Source: Seminavis robusta (Eukaryota > Bacillariophyta > Bacillariophyceae > Naviculales > Naviculaceae). From it: a stretch of DNA of 64,000 nucleotides. Each line of letters starts with the position of its first letter. Position 1 is the stretch's first letter. The stretch lies in contig CAICTM010000427.1 of NCBI GenBank assembly GCA_903772945.1, forward strand, positions 1 through 64,000, in the 5' to 3' direction. The notes beneath the pieces were generated by a model, which saw only the letters and a program-made list of their open reading frames with translations, had not been told where the DNA came from and searched no databases. Shown here piece after piece: positions 44,531-55,285 of this stretch. The translations under genes and the position numbers were made by a program.

Positions 44531-45064
44531 ATGACAATCCCAGGCGAAATCACGATTATCCTACGGGAAGCTCTTGATGTGTTGGATGATATCTCTTTGG
44601 GATCCTTTGAAGCTCTAGATTTACCGGAAGAAGACCACCAAGGCACGCCTTCTCCGCCCCTCATGTCGCGGTGGGAAAGTTCAGGTACTCTCAGCTCTCG
44701 TGCTAACGCTAATACTAGTGCCAGGCCAAGCCCCAGACTGCCTCGGCGTCAGAACAGCATGTATCTAGCTAGAAAGGCACAGGCACAAAAGGGCCTTCAA
44801 GACAACTGTATCTTTCTACCCAACCTCGCCTCTTCGACAAGACATCAGGACTGTGCCGGTTCAGGTACAAATTCAGGCTCAGGTACTAATACGCTTCTTC
44901 CACAACAGCCTATTACATGTAATAGCGCTACTGGTACTAGTATCAGGAGTTGCATCCCACCCAAGTTGCCGGTTCGGAAATGGCAGATCAGCAGCATATC
45001 ATCGGTAGCCCAAGCTCAGGCAATCCAGAAAGGAAACGATAGACTAGCCATCAACCACCGGTAG
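44531..45064 (+). CDS. Hypothetical protein, 177 residues
   Basis: The first 40 residues form an acidic amphipathic helix (IILREALDVLDDISL). The rest is Ser/Pro/Arg-rich, basic and probably disordered, ending soon after PPKLPVRKWQISS. There is no signal peptide or membrane helix. An AATAAAA signal about 50 bp after the stop (45116-45122) and a TACCGGTA word upstream are compatible with a real transcript. The frame contains ACTAGT and GGTACT words also common in the spacer, so chance openness cannot be excluded. It sits between two divergent peptidase paralogues. Confidence 0.45.
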   Translation: MTIPGEITIILREALDVLDDISLGSFEALDLPEEDHQGTPSPPLMSRWESSGTLSSRANANTSARPSPRLPRRQNSMYLARKAQAQKGLQDNCIFLPNLASSTRHQDCAGSGTNSGSGTNTLLPQQPITCNSATGTSIRSCIPPKLPVRKWQISSISSVAQAQAIQKGNDRLAINHR

Positions 45065-45955
45065 TGGTCTCTCTGAAATTGACACCCGTTAGAATAGACA
45101 TCAATTTTGTTTTTTAATAAAAAGCTTCTTCCATATTTTGCTCCATCTTTTTCAGTTGCGTACTAGCTATACTCTAAACCTATTTCATTCCTACATGTAC
45201 TGTACTGTACTGTACTGTACTGTACTGTACTGTACTGTACTGTACTGGAGACTCCAAATATCAGAAGAAGCAGCCATCCAGCCCAAGGGGGCCGTCAGAG
45301 TAGCCGCATAGCCATACCGGTACCGGTATGCATAGATGCAGGAACAAGAGTACTGGCTGGTTTCTCTTTTCAACTGCGCGACTACAAGTACGTTTGCCCA
45401 AGACACTTGGTGTTTGCGCTTCATGGAATACTTTTGCATAGTCAAACTGAGTCAGACGATCACCGTACCGGTACCGTACCAGTATCATACTAGTAGCTTC
45501 ATGCAGGCTTGGTGGCAGGATTGGTGCCATGGCACAGCAGTGAATTTTGCAAACCTCTATCTGCCATGGCGGACCATGCCTAGCTGGTCATCAGTCTCAG
45601 GATCAGTCCAAGTCGTATGATCAGTCCAAGGGGCAAGGGGATTCGGTTCTCTCGCGCTCATAGCAAAACCTTACATACTTAGAAGATGGACCACGTGTTG
45701 GCGATTTTGAACCGCACAGGCGCACGTCCGCTTAATTAATTAAATACCGCTATGCACAGCTTATGTTGGGCGATGGAGAAAAGATCCATCCCTCCAATCT
45801 CCAACAACTGTTACTCAAAACTCAAAAGTTTCATGAAGAGTCATCAAAACCTGTCCTTTCTGCTGCCGTGGAGTGTAGATGTCATACATCGTACCAGTAC
45901 ATGTAAGAACGCTCTTTAGAAACAGCTCATGTCACTGAAGTTTTGTTGGCAGACG
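45065..45955. other. Spacer right of the small hypothetical gene
   Basis: It holds the (TGTAC)n repeat, a dense run of TACCGGTAC words (45310-45490), and the promoter of peptidase copy 2. No gene is supported. Confidence 0.5.
45196..45245. repeat. (TGTAC)10 simple repeat
   Basis: Ten perfect pentamer units in the spacer downstream of the 177-residue gene. Confidence 0.9.
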
Positions 45956-47499
45956 ATGAACTGCTTGGAAGTTTCTATGCTCTTGCTTTTGGTACTACAT
46001 GTATACATAGTACCGGTAGCATTGGTTCATGGACAACACATTCGGCCAAAGCCAAACCAAGCCTCAGAGACAAGGGCTGATGAAACTGTCTACTTTCTAG
46101 ATACCTCTGGTCTTGACGATGCTGGGACAGACTTCTATCACTTTGCAAGGTTGGATATGCAGCTTTTGGAAGACCTGCCAACCTGGAATTTTATCAACTT
46201 CCACACAACAGATGATCATTTCTATGGTGAAACTGATGATGGAATGACTGCCTGCCATTTGATGAGACATTCATCTTCATCCACACGGTCTACTAGAAAT
46301 GATAAGCTGCTAGGCATGGTGAGCGACCGTGAAAACAATATCTGGTATGAGATCAAACCTGATTTGCACGGGGATGTCCTTGTCACGGCAACATTTGAAG
46401 GTGACATTCCTCCTTCTGCAAAAGACAATGCACACATTTCACAAGCTCAGTCTTTGTGGAACAATTTGCGGTCCACATGGTCGTACCTCAGAGATCTACC
46501 CTGGACGCTGAGACTTGATCCCGCCAAAGAGCAGGTGATTGACATTATGATTATTTGGTCAGAAAACTCAGAATGCTATCGGAGTTTTCAGCACGTTGAT
46601 TGTACTCTTACAGAAGATACACGGGACAACATGTTGGCTTCATCTGAATTTGTCATTGCAACAACAAACTTTGCACTCGCTAAGTCAGACACAAGCACAG
46701 TCTTCAACCTGGCTCATGCACAAAGGGATACATCTGGGTACAGAGAAGCTGACACAACACAGATTCTCACGGACATGGGTGTACCTTTCTTTGGTCAATT
46801 GAGCTATTTGCATCCACTCAGAGATGAACACAAGGCAGACTTGGTTTCTTTCATTTACGACAATCGGATCATGGTAGAGCAGGGCATTGGTGGTCGTGCT
46901 CTACTCCCGATTCCACCTGGACTCCCATTGGCACCATTCATGGCATGGTCGACCTACTGTGTTGCGTGCCTTGGAGGAGGTTACAGTAAGGAAGCCTTGG
47001 TGTTTTTTAGACTCTTAGCGTATCCTCTTTCCTCACGTTTTTATCCATTCGTGTCTTGGATCTATTATAGTCCCAGCCCACGAGTATGGTCACAACTTGG
47101 TACGTTGATTTCATGCCTTGTGGTTTCTGGACGGTTTTAATTCGATTTCACACAGTGCTCACCTGGTTTATTTGACACTGATTCCAATGCTGTGTCTGTC
47201 ACCTGAATTGTTGTTGTCTAAAGGGATGCTTTCATGATCGTGGCACTACTGATGCTTGTGATGACAACAAGAATGCCAACTATGGCTACCGCTCTCCAAC
47301 AGGCACTTTTCGAACCATCATGGCATATTCGTGTGTTCCGGGGGAGTGTGATGACTATCAGTTGGATAGGGTCTGTTCAGTTATCCCCTACTTCTCAGGG
47401 CCTGCATCGTATCAAAATGGAGAGGTAATGGGTGGGGAAGAAAACAACTGTCGAGAACGGATCAGGCTGGACAAGAGGACAGTTTCCCGTTTTCGGTAA
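45956..47499 (+). CDS. Secreted metzincin peptidase, copy 2 (3 exons with 29-nt zinc-site exon)
   Basis: Exons 45956-46985, 47071-47099 and 47224-47499, with introns of 85 and 124 bp, give 444 residues. The signal peptide (LLLLVLHVYIVPVALVHG) differs from that of copy 1. The next 80 or so residues are identical to it apart from one or two changes, and the rest has diverged. The middle exon is again 29 nt and encodes IPAHEYGHNL; exon 3 starts GCFHDRG and carries IMAYSC, and is 276 nt in both copies. Copy 2 is therefore a complete gene with the HExxHxLGxxHD zinc site. An upstream ATG at 45929 is possible. The inverted arrangement points to local duplication. Substrates are unknown. Confidence 0.8.
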
Positions 47500-47838
47500 C
47501 TGTATCGTACACCAAACCAAAAGGCCTGGCTCCACCATGTTGCGCGCAGCCTTGGTAGGTATCTACAATAGAGCGTTTGTGGCACATGAGCTTCGGACGA
47601 TGATGAATGGGACTACGAGCCAAAGAGATAGAGAGAAAAAGACCAAACATAAAGAGTGCTTGGTCTTATGTTGTTCAGTCACTCAACAGATTGTGCACAG
47701 TACCGCAGTCAAAATCGTCTTCAACAACATTAAGTAATTACTCTTTTTAAAAAGAGGTTTGGATTTACGGGGGCCAATGCATCGAGGCGACGCAATATCT
47801 TGCCTAAGCGGTACGGTACCAGTATTGGATATCTTAGC
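47500..47838. other. Convergent spacer
   Basis: The 339 bp between two converging 3' ends. A frame of 101 codons (47432-47737) continues past the peptidase stop in another phase and has no domain. Nothing else seen. Confidence 0.45.
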
Positions 47839-48651
47839 CTAGCGATGTTTTTGCGACTTGGGCAACAAGGCATGCTGAGGCATGGGATAGTCAATCTCTT
47901 CCAGCATTTTGTCAGTCATGCGCATCATTTCTTTGGTCCCGACCGAAAGAAATCTGGCTTGGCTGCGGTCTTCTGGCTGGAAGACTTGGTCCAGGAGTTC
48001 AGGGTTGATGCGCCCTTTCAAGCAACCTTGGCGCTCTTCACGAGAGAGAATGTGAGCCATTTGGAACCTATCAGGGTACTTCTTCTTGAGGTCCTCAATC
48101 TTGTCATGCCAAAATGTATCTGCCATGGTTCGAGATGCCCAAAGGAGCACCACCTTCTCCGCATCCCCCTTCTCCAGCTCGGCTTGGGCAACAGGCAAGC
48201 ATTCTGTGATACCCACTCCGAAGGCAATGCATCCAACAAACGAGCCAGGATTTCGATGGCGTCCTGCTGTCATTCCAAAAGTGCCCATTTCATCCCCAAC
48301 ATTCAAGCGATCGAGGAATCCACTGGCACGACCGTTGGGATACACCTTGAAGGTAATGTCAAATTCACCATCACGTATAGCGCTCATTGAGTAGGATTTG
48401 GGCTTGTAGCCTGGGATGACCATTTTGACAACATCTCCCAATTCAATGGCAACTTCTGAGTGGGGTTTGGCTCTACCACTGAAGGCGGAATCGTCCTTGG
48501 GTATTGCAAAGGTAAGTGTATGAACTGGCAAATGGTTGGGCGCGGCAGGCACCAAAGTAGTTTTCTTGATTAGTTTGGTCGGGGCGCCCAGCCACCACGG
48601 AGTTTCGGTGGAAACCATTGTTGCTAGAGCCGTCATGACACGAAAGATCAT
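47839..48651 (-). CDS. FNR-superfamily flavin oxidoreductase (cytochrome b5 reductase-like)
   Basis: 270 residues, intronless. The FAD domain carries PKSYSMS (84-90), the RxYS-type flavin-binding motif with Lys for Arg, and NGRASGFLDRLNVGD (106-120), the phosphate-side motif. The NAD(P) domain has CIAFGVGITECLPVAQAEL, whose GVGITE matches the GxGxTP loop with Glu replacing Pro, then VVLLWASRTMADTFWHDKIE. The C-terminus (FLSVGTKEMM ... EIDYP) completes the fold. Family members move electrons from NAD(P)H through FAD to cytochrome b5, ferredoxin, quinones or flavohaem partners. No haem or iron-sulfur domain is attached, so a separate acceptor is needed. The N-terminus might be a weak organelle signal. 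It is divergent from LSM3 across 405 bp. Confidence 0.75.
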   Translation of the reverse strand: MIFRVMTALATMVSTETPWWLGAPTKLIKKTTLVPAAPNHLPVHTLTFAIPKDDSAFSGRAKPHSEVAIELGDVVKMVIPGYKPKSYSMSAIRDGEFDITFKVYPNGRASGFLDRLNVGDEMGTFGMTAGRHRNPGSFVGCIAFGVGITECLPVAQAELEKGDAEKVVLLWASRTMADTFWHDKIEDLKKKYPDRFQMAHILSREERQGCLKGRINPELLDQVFQPEDRSQARFLSVGTKEMMRMTDKMLEEIDYPMPQHALLPKSQKHR

Positions 48652-49056
48652 TGGTAATGGAGCAGATAAGTTTTTGTGTTTTGTTTTGTTTTGTTTTGCT
48701 TCCAGATTGTGAGCTTTGAGATTGTGAGAAAGAGCCCTTGTTGGGCAACTGAAGAACAGTATCGATGTTTTGAGTTTCCTCGCCGGTACTCAGTGAGTCG
48801 TGAGCATAGGCGCGTGCTCACCACGGTTTGCTGGTCGTGGGAAGAACTCCGTTTTGACACGATCGCTCGCCTTTGCAAGGTTTCCAGAGTTTCATTAGGG
48901 TTTTTTAAAGGCTCATCGAATATAATAGAGTCTTTTGTGCGTCCAGCGCAAACAGCATCCGTCCTGTCGCCTCCGCATTCAACAGATCATTGCAGAGAGA
49001 TACAGTCGTAGCAATAAATAGCTAGCAAGATAGTCGTAGCTGCTACAAGCACAAAA
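48652..49056. promoter_or_regulatory. Bidirectional promoter region, FNR-like / LSM3
   Basis: The 405 bp hold both 5' ends. A TTTGT pentamer tract lies at about 48675-48700 next to the oxidoreductase start. Confidence 0.45.
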
Positions 49057-49566
49057 ATGGAGGAACCACTGGATCTAATCCGTTTGTCAATATCTGAGGT
49101 TGTCTTTGTCAAGTGCAGAGGAGATCGAGAGCTCCGTGGAAAACTACATGTGAGTTGTGTTCTGTACGGTAGAGATCCAGTGGCTACCGTTGCCGTCCGT
49201 ACCGTACGGTGCGCATGCAGTGCGCATTTTATCTTTCAAGCTGGCTAGCTAGCACGGTGCATGTAGCTTGGACTGTCTGCCTGGTAGCGCTGATTACTCA
49301 ATCAGTGCTGTGTTCTGGTTTAGCTCTGATAGCTACTCACTCCTTGCTGGCACCTCGCTGATTCCTTCCCTATGCATGCTACCTCTCAGGCCTATGATCA
49401 GCACCTGAATTTGATTTTGGGGGATGTGGAAGAGACTGTGACAAGTACAGAGATTGATGAAGAAACTGACGAAGAAATTGTCAAGAAACAAACGAGAAAA
49501 GTCAAAATGCTCTTTGTCAGGGGGGATATTGTGGTTCTGGTCTCTCCACCCTTGAGGACTGGGTAG
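49057..49566 (+). CDS. LSM3: LSm3, Sm-like RNA-binding protein (2 exons)
   Basis: Exons 49057-49149 and 49390-49566, with a 240-bp GTGAGT...CAG intron in phase 0, give 89 residues. The N-terminus [20 protein letters not shown], the Sm1 segment [20 protein letters not shown] with GDVEE, and the Sm2 segment [12 protein letters not shown] are near-identical to LSm3 of other eukaryotes. LSm3 is a subunit of the LSm2-8 ring that binds the 3' end of U6 snRNA in the nucleus and of the LSm1-7 ring that acts with Pat1 in mRNA decay. Both RNA-contact loops are intact. The intron sits between Sm1 strands. Confidence 0.95.
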
Positions 49567-50039
49567 GATGGCTAGCTAGCTACTAGGCCCAGCTAGCTGA
49601 CAATAACAAGGAAGCAACGGATGTCATTGCATGAGCGGCTCTGGAATTTCACGTCTTGAGGACTGCCATGAGGATCTGTCGCCTTTTTTTGCAAAAACCC
49701 CGTGGGCTTAACGGCAGTTGACAACCCATAAAGCGTAGCCTTCTTCCTTTCTGTCTAGCAATAGTGTTGCCCCTTCCCACTTAATTCAGTTTCTAGCCAG
49801 CTAGTAGGCTGGACGGCAATTGATACCGATCGGTACGATGCTGTCACTTCACTACGGGTAAGACCAGAGTCCAGAGACAATCACGCAGGGAGTGGAGATC
49901 ATCAGGTGCATCGCAGCGAGATAGCATTTTCTATTTATTCTTAGCAGCTGCGATGTGTCTTGGCTATCTATGACCAACGCAACTATGAGGTCACCCAGCC
50001 TCAAAAAGCGGCGTAGTTGCAAATGGTTTGTCATCCTGC
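49567..50039. other. Convergent spacer LSM3 / MCTP-like
   Basis: Contains CTAGCTAG tracts just after LSM3 (49570-49600). No gene is supported. Confidence 0.45.
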
Positions 50040-53000
50040 TCAACGAGTCTTTTTTCCCTCGGCAACAGATGATGAAAAGTAGTCGTTCGAAGCCAATGAA
50101 TTCGGTACAGCAGCAGCTGTTGCACCGAAGTCCGGATGAACATGATTTTGGGAGTATACCTGGGAATACTCTTGCTCTGGCGGCCAATCGTAAAAGCGCT
50201 GGTACATCAGAGGAGAGTAGGGCACCACAACATACTGGACCTCCTGAGGATCCACTGGCTTGTGAGGTTTGCGTTTCTGGTCTTGCGAGATGTGGCCCTG
50301 AAACACTGCTTGGTCCATCGGCACTGGCATTTCTTCCGGCTCGCGGTTGGGTCGAGCACGGGGTTTCTTTGGTGGTAAAATGCCCTTTTGCCGAAGCACA
50401 CGGTAGACCAAATTCTGGGGTCCCACAAACCACAAGCCCAACACGAAGAGGAACCACCTCCAGGGAAAGACAAACAGCAACGCCACCAGCGCAAATCCCA
50501 ATAGTGAAATCCAAAACGACAGAAAGGGATCTCGCCAAGTCATCACATTGAACAAGGCACGAAAGGCACTCAAAAAGCTGTGTGATGCCCCAACAATAGG
50601 CTCGACGTACTGACCCACGCGTCCCACAACGGGGTTCACGTGCGAATACTAACAAAGAAGAGTAGAGGCAAGGTAAGTACGTGAGAACGCATCCATTATT
50701 TGAAGCAATCGCACGTATAGTAACCCGTTGCCAACTCACCTGACCGATCTGCAGCAGCTTGTTCAGATCTTTCTTCACTTGACCTTTTCGTCGTCTGGTG
50801 GCATTTGCTGATTGACCAAAGTAAACCGAATCCGAGTCTCGGATGATGTAAGCACGGTCGTTGAACTTTTGAAAGGTGAATTGATGCATTTGGTCCTTGA
50901 CATCTTGCAAATCATCTGTCAAACGCTTCCGATTCTTGTCCTTGGGGTTGCTTGCCTGCCCACCGTAGTCAATATCTTGATCTGGTTGCATCCGTCTCGG
51001 AGAAGTGCTGTCGTCACTATCGTCGGACCGCAGAGCTGAAGCGCCAGCTGCGCCGTGTTCACCTCCTTCGATGACAGCACCTCCCTCTTCACCATCGTAG
51101 TCGCTCTCCACATCCATCTCTGCTATCGACGACATCAACCCATGGTCCCCGACAAGTAATTCGGATTCGTGTCTTTGTCGATACGGGTAGTGCAGTGCCG
51201 ACCTTTCATCCAGCTCGTCCAGCAGCCTCGAATCATCCAGCTCGTAGTCGTCGTCGTCGCCGTCTTCTTCTTCTTCTCTTCCGTCGTCATCAGGAGCAAT
51301 GTTCTGCTGGTGGCTGAGTGGAAAAAGCTCGTTGGATGTCCGTCGCACCAAATCGACCGTGTGGTGAAGTGGCGAAACCACCAAGGGAGACACCAGGTGA
51401 TTGTTCAATCCACGAATACTAGTCTCAATCGCACTGTGCCCGGTCTTGATTCCGCTCTTGATGGGAGGAACGACATAATGCAGCCCTTCCTTGATCGCAG
51501 AGTGACCTCCCTTGACAACGGGAGAGACGACATATTGCAACCCGGTGGCTTCCCCCAACGTCTCTCCGACTTCCATCAACCCCGAAGCGGCTTCCATCAA
51601 TTGTGTGGCACCAGTCTGACGAATGAACTTTGCCGTGGCGAACCGTTGTTCTTCGTCGTCGTAATCGTTCATACCGGACGTGTCTTTGCGCAAAATCTTG
51701 GAAACACGTAGCTTGAGTCGCTGGCCGCGGCTCCTGACGGGACTGTTCCTGTTGCTGGCCTTATTGTTGTTTTTTCGTCGCCGTTTCTGGCTCGTAGCCA
51801 ATGAATCTTCGACGTCAAACCGAGGATAGACTCTTCCGTCGGCATACGGGAACTCCAGATGGTAGTTGGGCCCTTCTTCCTGCTGCTTTTGTTGCTGCTG
51901 CTGCAGGGCATCACTGGGTTCTGGCTGATCCAGGAATCCCATTGCCTGGAACAATGGTTTGCCTCTTGGTTGATGCGTGTCAATTTGAACACGCTGCACC
52001 ACTCCATCGTCATTGTTGCCGTTATTTGTTTCACCATTAGCTGTAGGGTGCTGCTGTGCCGCCGAGGTAGACGTCAAACGCATCTCGAGCGGGTGGATTG
52101 CTTGGTCGTAATATTGCGGCAGGACGAGTCCAGCAAGCAGTTCTTCCCAAGACGGCGGAATGAACCCTCGTTGCGCCGGTCCATCCATTCCATATCTAGC
52201 ATAGTTTCGCACCATGAGGATACAAAAGTATAGGACGACGTATGCGGGCACCAGCGAGAATGCATTTTGGTAAACGCAATGCATCCATGCCAAGAAGCAA
52301 AATGCGGAAATGAGTGGATTCTTCCAGTCTCTGACTTCGGCAATGGTGTTTCGGACAATCTCCATGACATTCCTTCGAGTAAAGTTGATTTCTCGTATGG
52401 TTGCTCGGAGCTGTTGAAAGGAAAATCGTCCTGGCAAATGTGCTCCATGAACGGTAATGGCGACATTTCGAAACGCCCTTGCCGATCCACAGGTGACGAC
52501 CGTGTCCGTGTTGGGTTTGAATTCTTTGAGGTTTCGTGGCTTTGGCAGTTTTTTGTCGGGTAGATAAGAGAGAAGAGCGGCTCGTACAGACGTCCATTCG
52601 AGTCGAAATCGCAGTCGAATGGCTCCTCGTTGTCGTTTGGAATAAACGTGTGCGGACAATCTGAGTGGCAACGTGACATCGTATGTGGAATTGGGTCGTA
52701 TCCGTGCGACATCTAGTACAACTCGTCCGTGAAAGTCGTCCTTGTTTTTCTTGTTGTCATCGTCAAAAACTCCAATAAAGACTCTAGCGTATGCGTGATG
52801 TAGTGGAATGGAACAAGCACGTTGACTGTTCGCGGGCCAAATGGGTGACTGTTTATCCTTGATGACTTCTGTGCAAAAGGCATAAGGCCCACTGACAACG
52901 TACACGACAGCGTCGGTCTTGAGTTTTGGCAAAGCGATTCCCTGCAGTACTTCCATGTGTATGGTTCCAATGATTGGTTGTTTGGATGGATTCTTGGGCA

Positions 53001-54171
53001 AGTCCAGACGACAGGGATTGTGTTGTAGGTCATGGAACGTAAGTGATGGTTTTTCCATTTCTTGGTTTAGTTCTTGTTGTGTCATCCATACGTTTGGATA
53101 GGACCGTTGTGGAATGACGCGATACTCCTTTTGTCGTTTTGTTTCTTTGCTGTTGCTGTTTATTGTCGTGTGTGTATTATTGTTTGGGCGTGGTGGTTGT
53201 ATGGTTTGTTGTTGCTGATCTAGCTGTAAGGACTGTCTTCTAAAAGCCGCCGAGGAAGATGTCCTAGTGCGACTCTTGTTAGTAGCAAATGTGGGAGACT
53301 TCCATGGCGAATGTCTTAGAATGATCGGTTTCTTGATTCTTGGTTGTAGCGAGAGCCTGTTGATTTTAGCAAACGCCTTGAGCCAGAGTAGTTTTTCATT
53401 GGCTCCATGTCGGCACTTGAAGTAGAATCGCAGTGAGGGTGTGTTGTTGTTGTGATTGGCGTTGTCTTGGTTGTGATTTTGATTTTGATTGTTTTGGTTG
53501 AGACTGTTGTTACTGCTGGTACTGATCATGGATGTGGAGCTCTCTTCATCTCTTTCTCCTTCTTGTAGACTACATGTACTAGTATCTTTGTGTGTTGGTG
53601 ACATGATTTCCAGCACAAAAGTAGAAGAGTCATTTGCCACATCCTTGACATGCCATTGAGCAGAAGATGGAATGAACCAATTGTAAGCCAGGACTTGTTC
53701 TTGCTCCTTTTCTAGTTGGTTTTTCTCTTTTGATTGGTTTGAGTTGATTGAGTTTTTGTACATGGATCTGTTTCTGTGTAGTTTGGAAGGAGATCTCTTC
53801 TTCTGCTTGGTGTTGTTGTTGGTGTTGGTATGAATGGAGTAAGCAGCCATAGTCTCTTGATTCAAGTCCAAGACCACATAGCGTCTTTGCCAAAAGAAGA
53901 AAGATCCAGCTTTGTTGCTAGTAGAAGTAGAACTTGTACCACTGTGATGGTTGCTCTTCCTTCCCTTTCTCCAGTAGAGAACTCCTTCTAGTGAAGCTGC
54001 TGCTTCTTCAGTCACACTTGCTGATGGATCTTCACCATTGTCATTGTCAACTATACTAGTATAGCTAAAGCTGTCAGAATGGTCTTGATGGGAGTCAATC
54101 ATGTCATTGTCATTGTGGACGTACAGAGGATCCAAAGTCGAATCACTCGAATCGAACGCTTGCTCCATCAT
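50040..54171 (-). CDS. PH-C2-transmembrane protein, MCTP-like (2 exons)
   Basis: Exons 54171-50740 and 50648-50040, joined by a 91-bp GTGAGT...TAG intron in phase 0, give 1346 residues. A PH domain (about 60-285) starts EGVLYWRKG and ends with LLWLKAFAKI, split by Ser/Asn-rich loops. A C2 domain (about 400-540) has IIGTIHMEVLQGIALPK, SGPYAFCTEVIKD and GVFDDDNKKNKDDFHGRVV. Two hydrophobic hairpins follow: one after MEIVRNTIAEVRDWKNPLIS, as in the PRT_C region of MCTPs and FT-interacting proteins, and one in exon 2 (FLSFWISLLGFALVALLFVF). MCTPs tether the ER to the plasma membrane in a Ca- and lipid-dependent way. Here a single C2 and an N-terminal PH replace the usual C2 series, with long acidic disordered linkers. 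The open frame beyond the donor is intron read-through, not protein. Confidence 0.78.
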
Positions 54172-55285
54172 CTTCTCCTCCTAGCTACTAGTAGTATGTG
54201 TAGTGTGTTGTACTTGATGAAGTGATGAAGGAAGGATCAATTGGTGCTCATACTCATGGTCGTGTCTGCAAATCTTGTGGTTTTGTCAGTACTGGTACAT
54301 GTACTCACACTATTAGACTAATACAAGCACCTGTTTGCTGTTTGCTGTTTGCTGTTTTGTCGTGTGTGAAGAGTTGAGTTGACTTTTGTTGTGTGTGATT
54401 GCGGAGAGGCCCACGCCATCACAAGTCAAATCAAATCGAATGGCGCCTTCTCAAACTGTTGCCACACAAGGCCCGCCTTCCTCAACGCAAGTCTTGTAAA
54501 TAAAACAAATTCGCGTTTGACCGGTTCCGCGCACGAAAGGCTTATGCTATCAATACCGCTCCGACGCAATGTTTGTCACACATGTCTGTCGCCAAACCAC
54601 AGCAATCAGCCACTCGGGAATCCAATCAGCAACATGCTTGAAAGATGCTTCCGAGTGCAGTGATGAGAGAGGTTCGGAGGAGTGTAAGAACAGCTCTGTG
54701 AACTAATACGGTACTGATCGAACAACTCGTGCAGGACAACCGTGCACGGCTTGGCAACCAAAGACCAAGGCAATGGGGAACCATGGATAGAACACTCGAC
54801 TCGGAGATATCCGTTCGGAACCAACAATAACAGTAACTAGCTAGCTAGCTATACATGTAGGACCATGCCGTGTTGCTTGAAAGTGGGTTGACGATCGAGA
54901 GAAAGAAAATTTGGAAGAATCGAATCGCTGACTGTCACTCGACTCGGAACTTGCAAACACACACGAGACCGTCCTCTGCTCCGCTTGCATTATTGAAACT
55001 GTTTTCCGAAAGACTTGACTAGACTACACTCGTTACTCTTTTGGAGACACGTTGCTTATCTGCAAGCTGCCTATCCACCAATTATTCGCCAGCCGTACGG
55101 TACTAGTACTAGAGAACGCCGCACGTCAAATCGAGGAAGCATTCAATCGTGGGGTTTTCGACATGGATTTTCCCGTTCCAACGAAGCCAAAAACCCAACT
55201 TCTAGCTAGCCATAGGCGTACCGGTATGGGTTTTTAAGCCTAACTAACGTTACTTACTTTGTAGGAACTACTAGCTAGTACCTAC
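54172..55285. other. Gene-free stretch between MCTP-like and P450 genes
   Basis: Holds the MCTP-like promoter, a CTGTTTG triple repeat near 54331-54356 and a CTAGCTAGCTAG tract at about 54837. Short frames have no domain. Confidence 0.5.

Noticed and set aside
49852-50739. Direct read-through of the long MCTP frame to 49852
   Set aside because: The sequence after the GTGAGT donor at 50739 loses all similarity, while splicing to 50648 restores a membrane hairpin and a clean stop.
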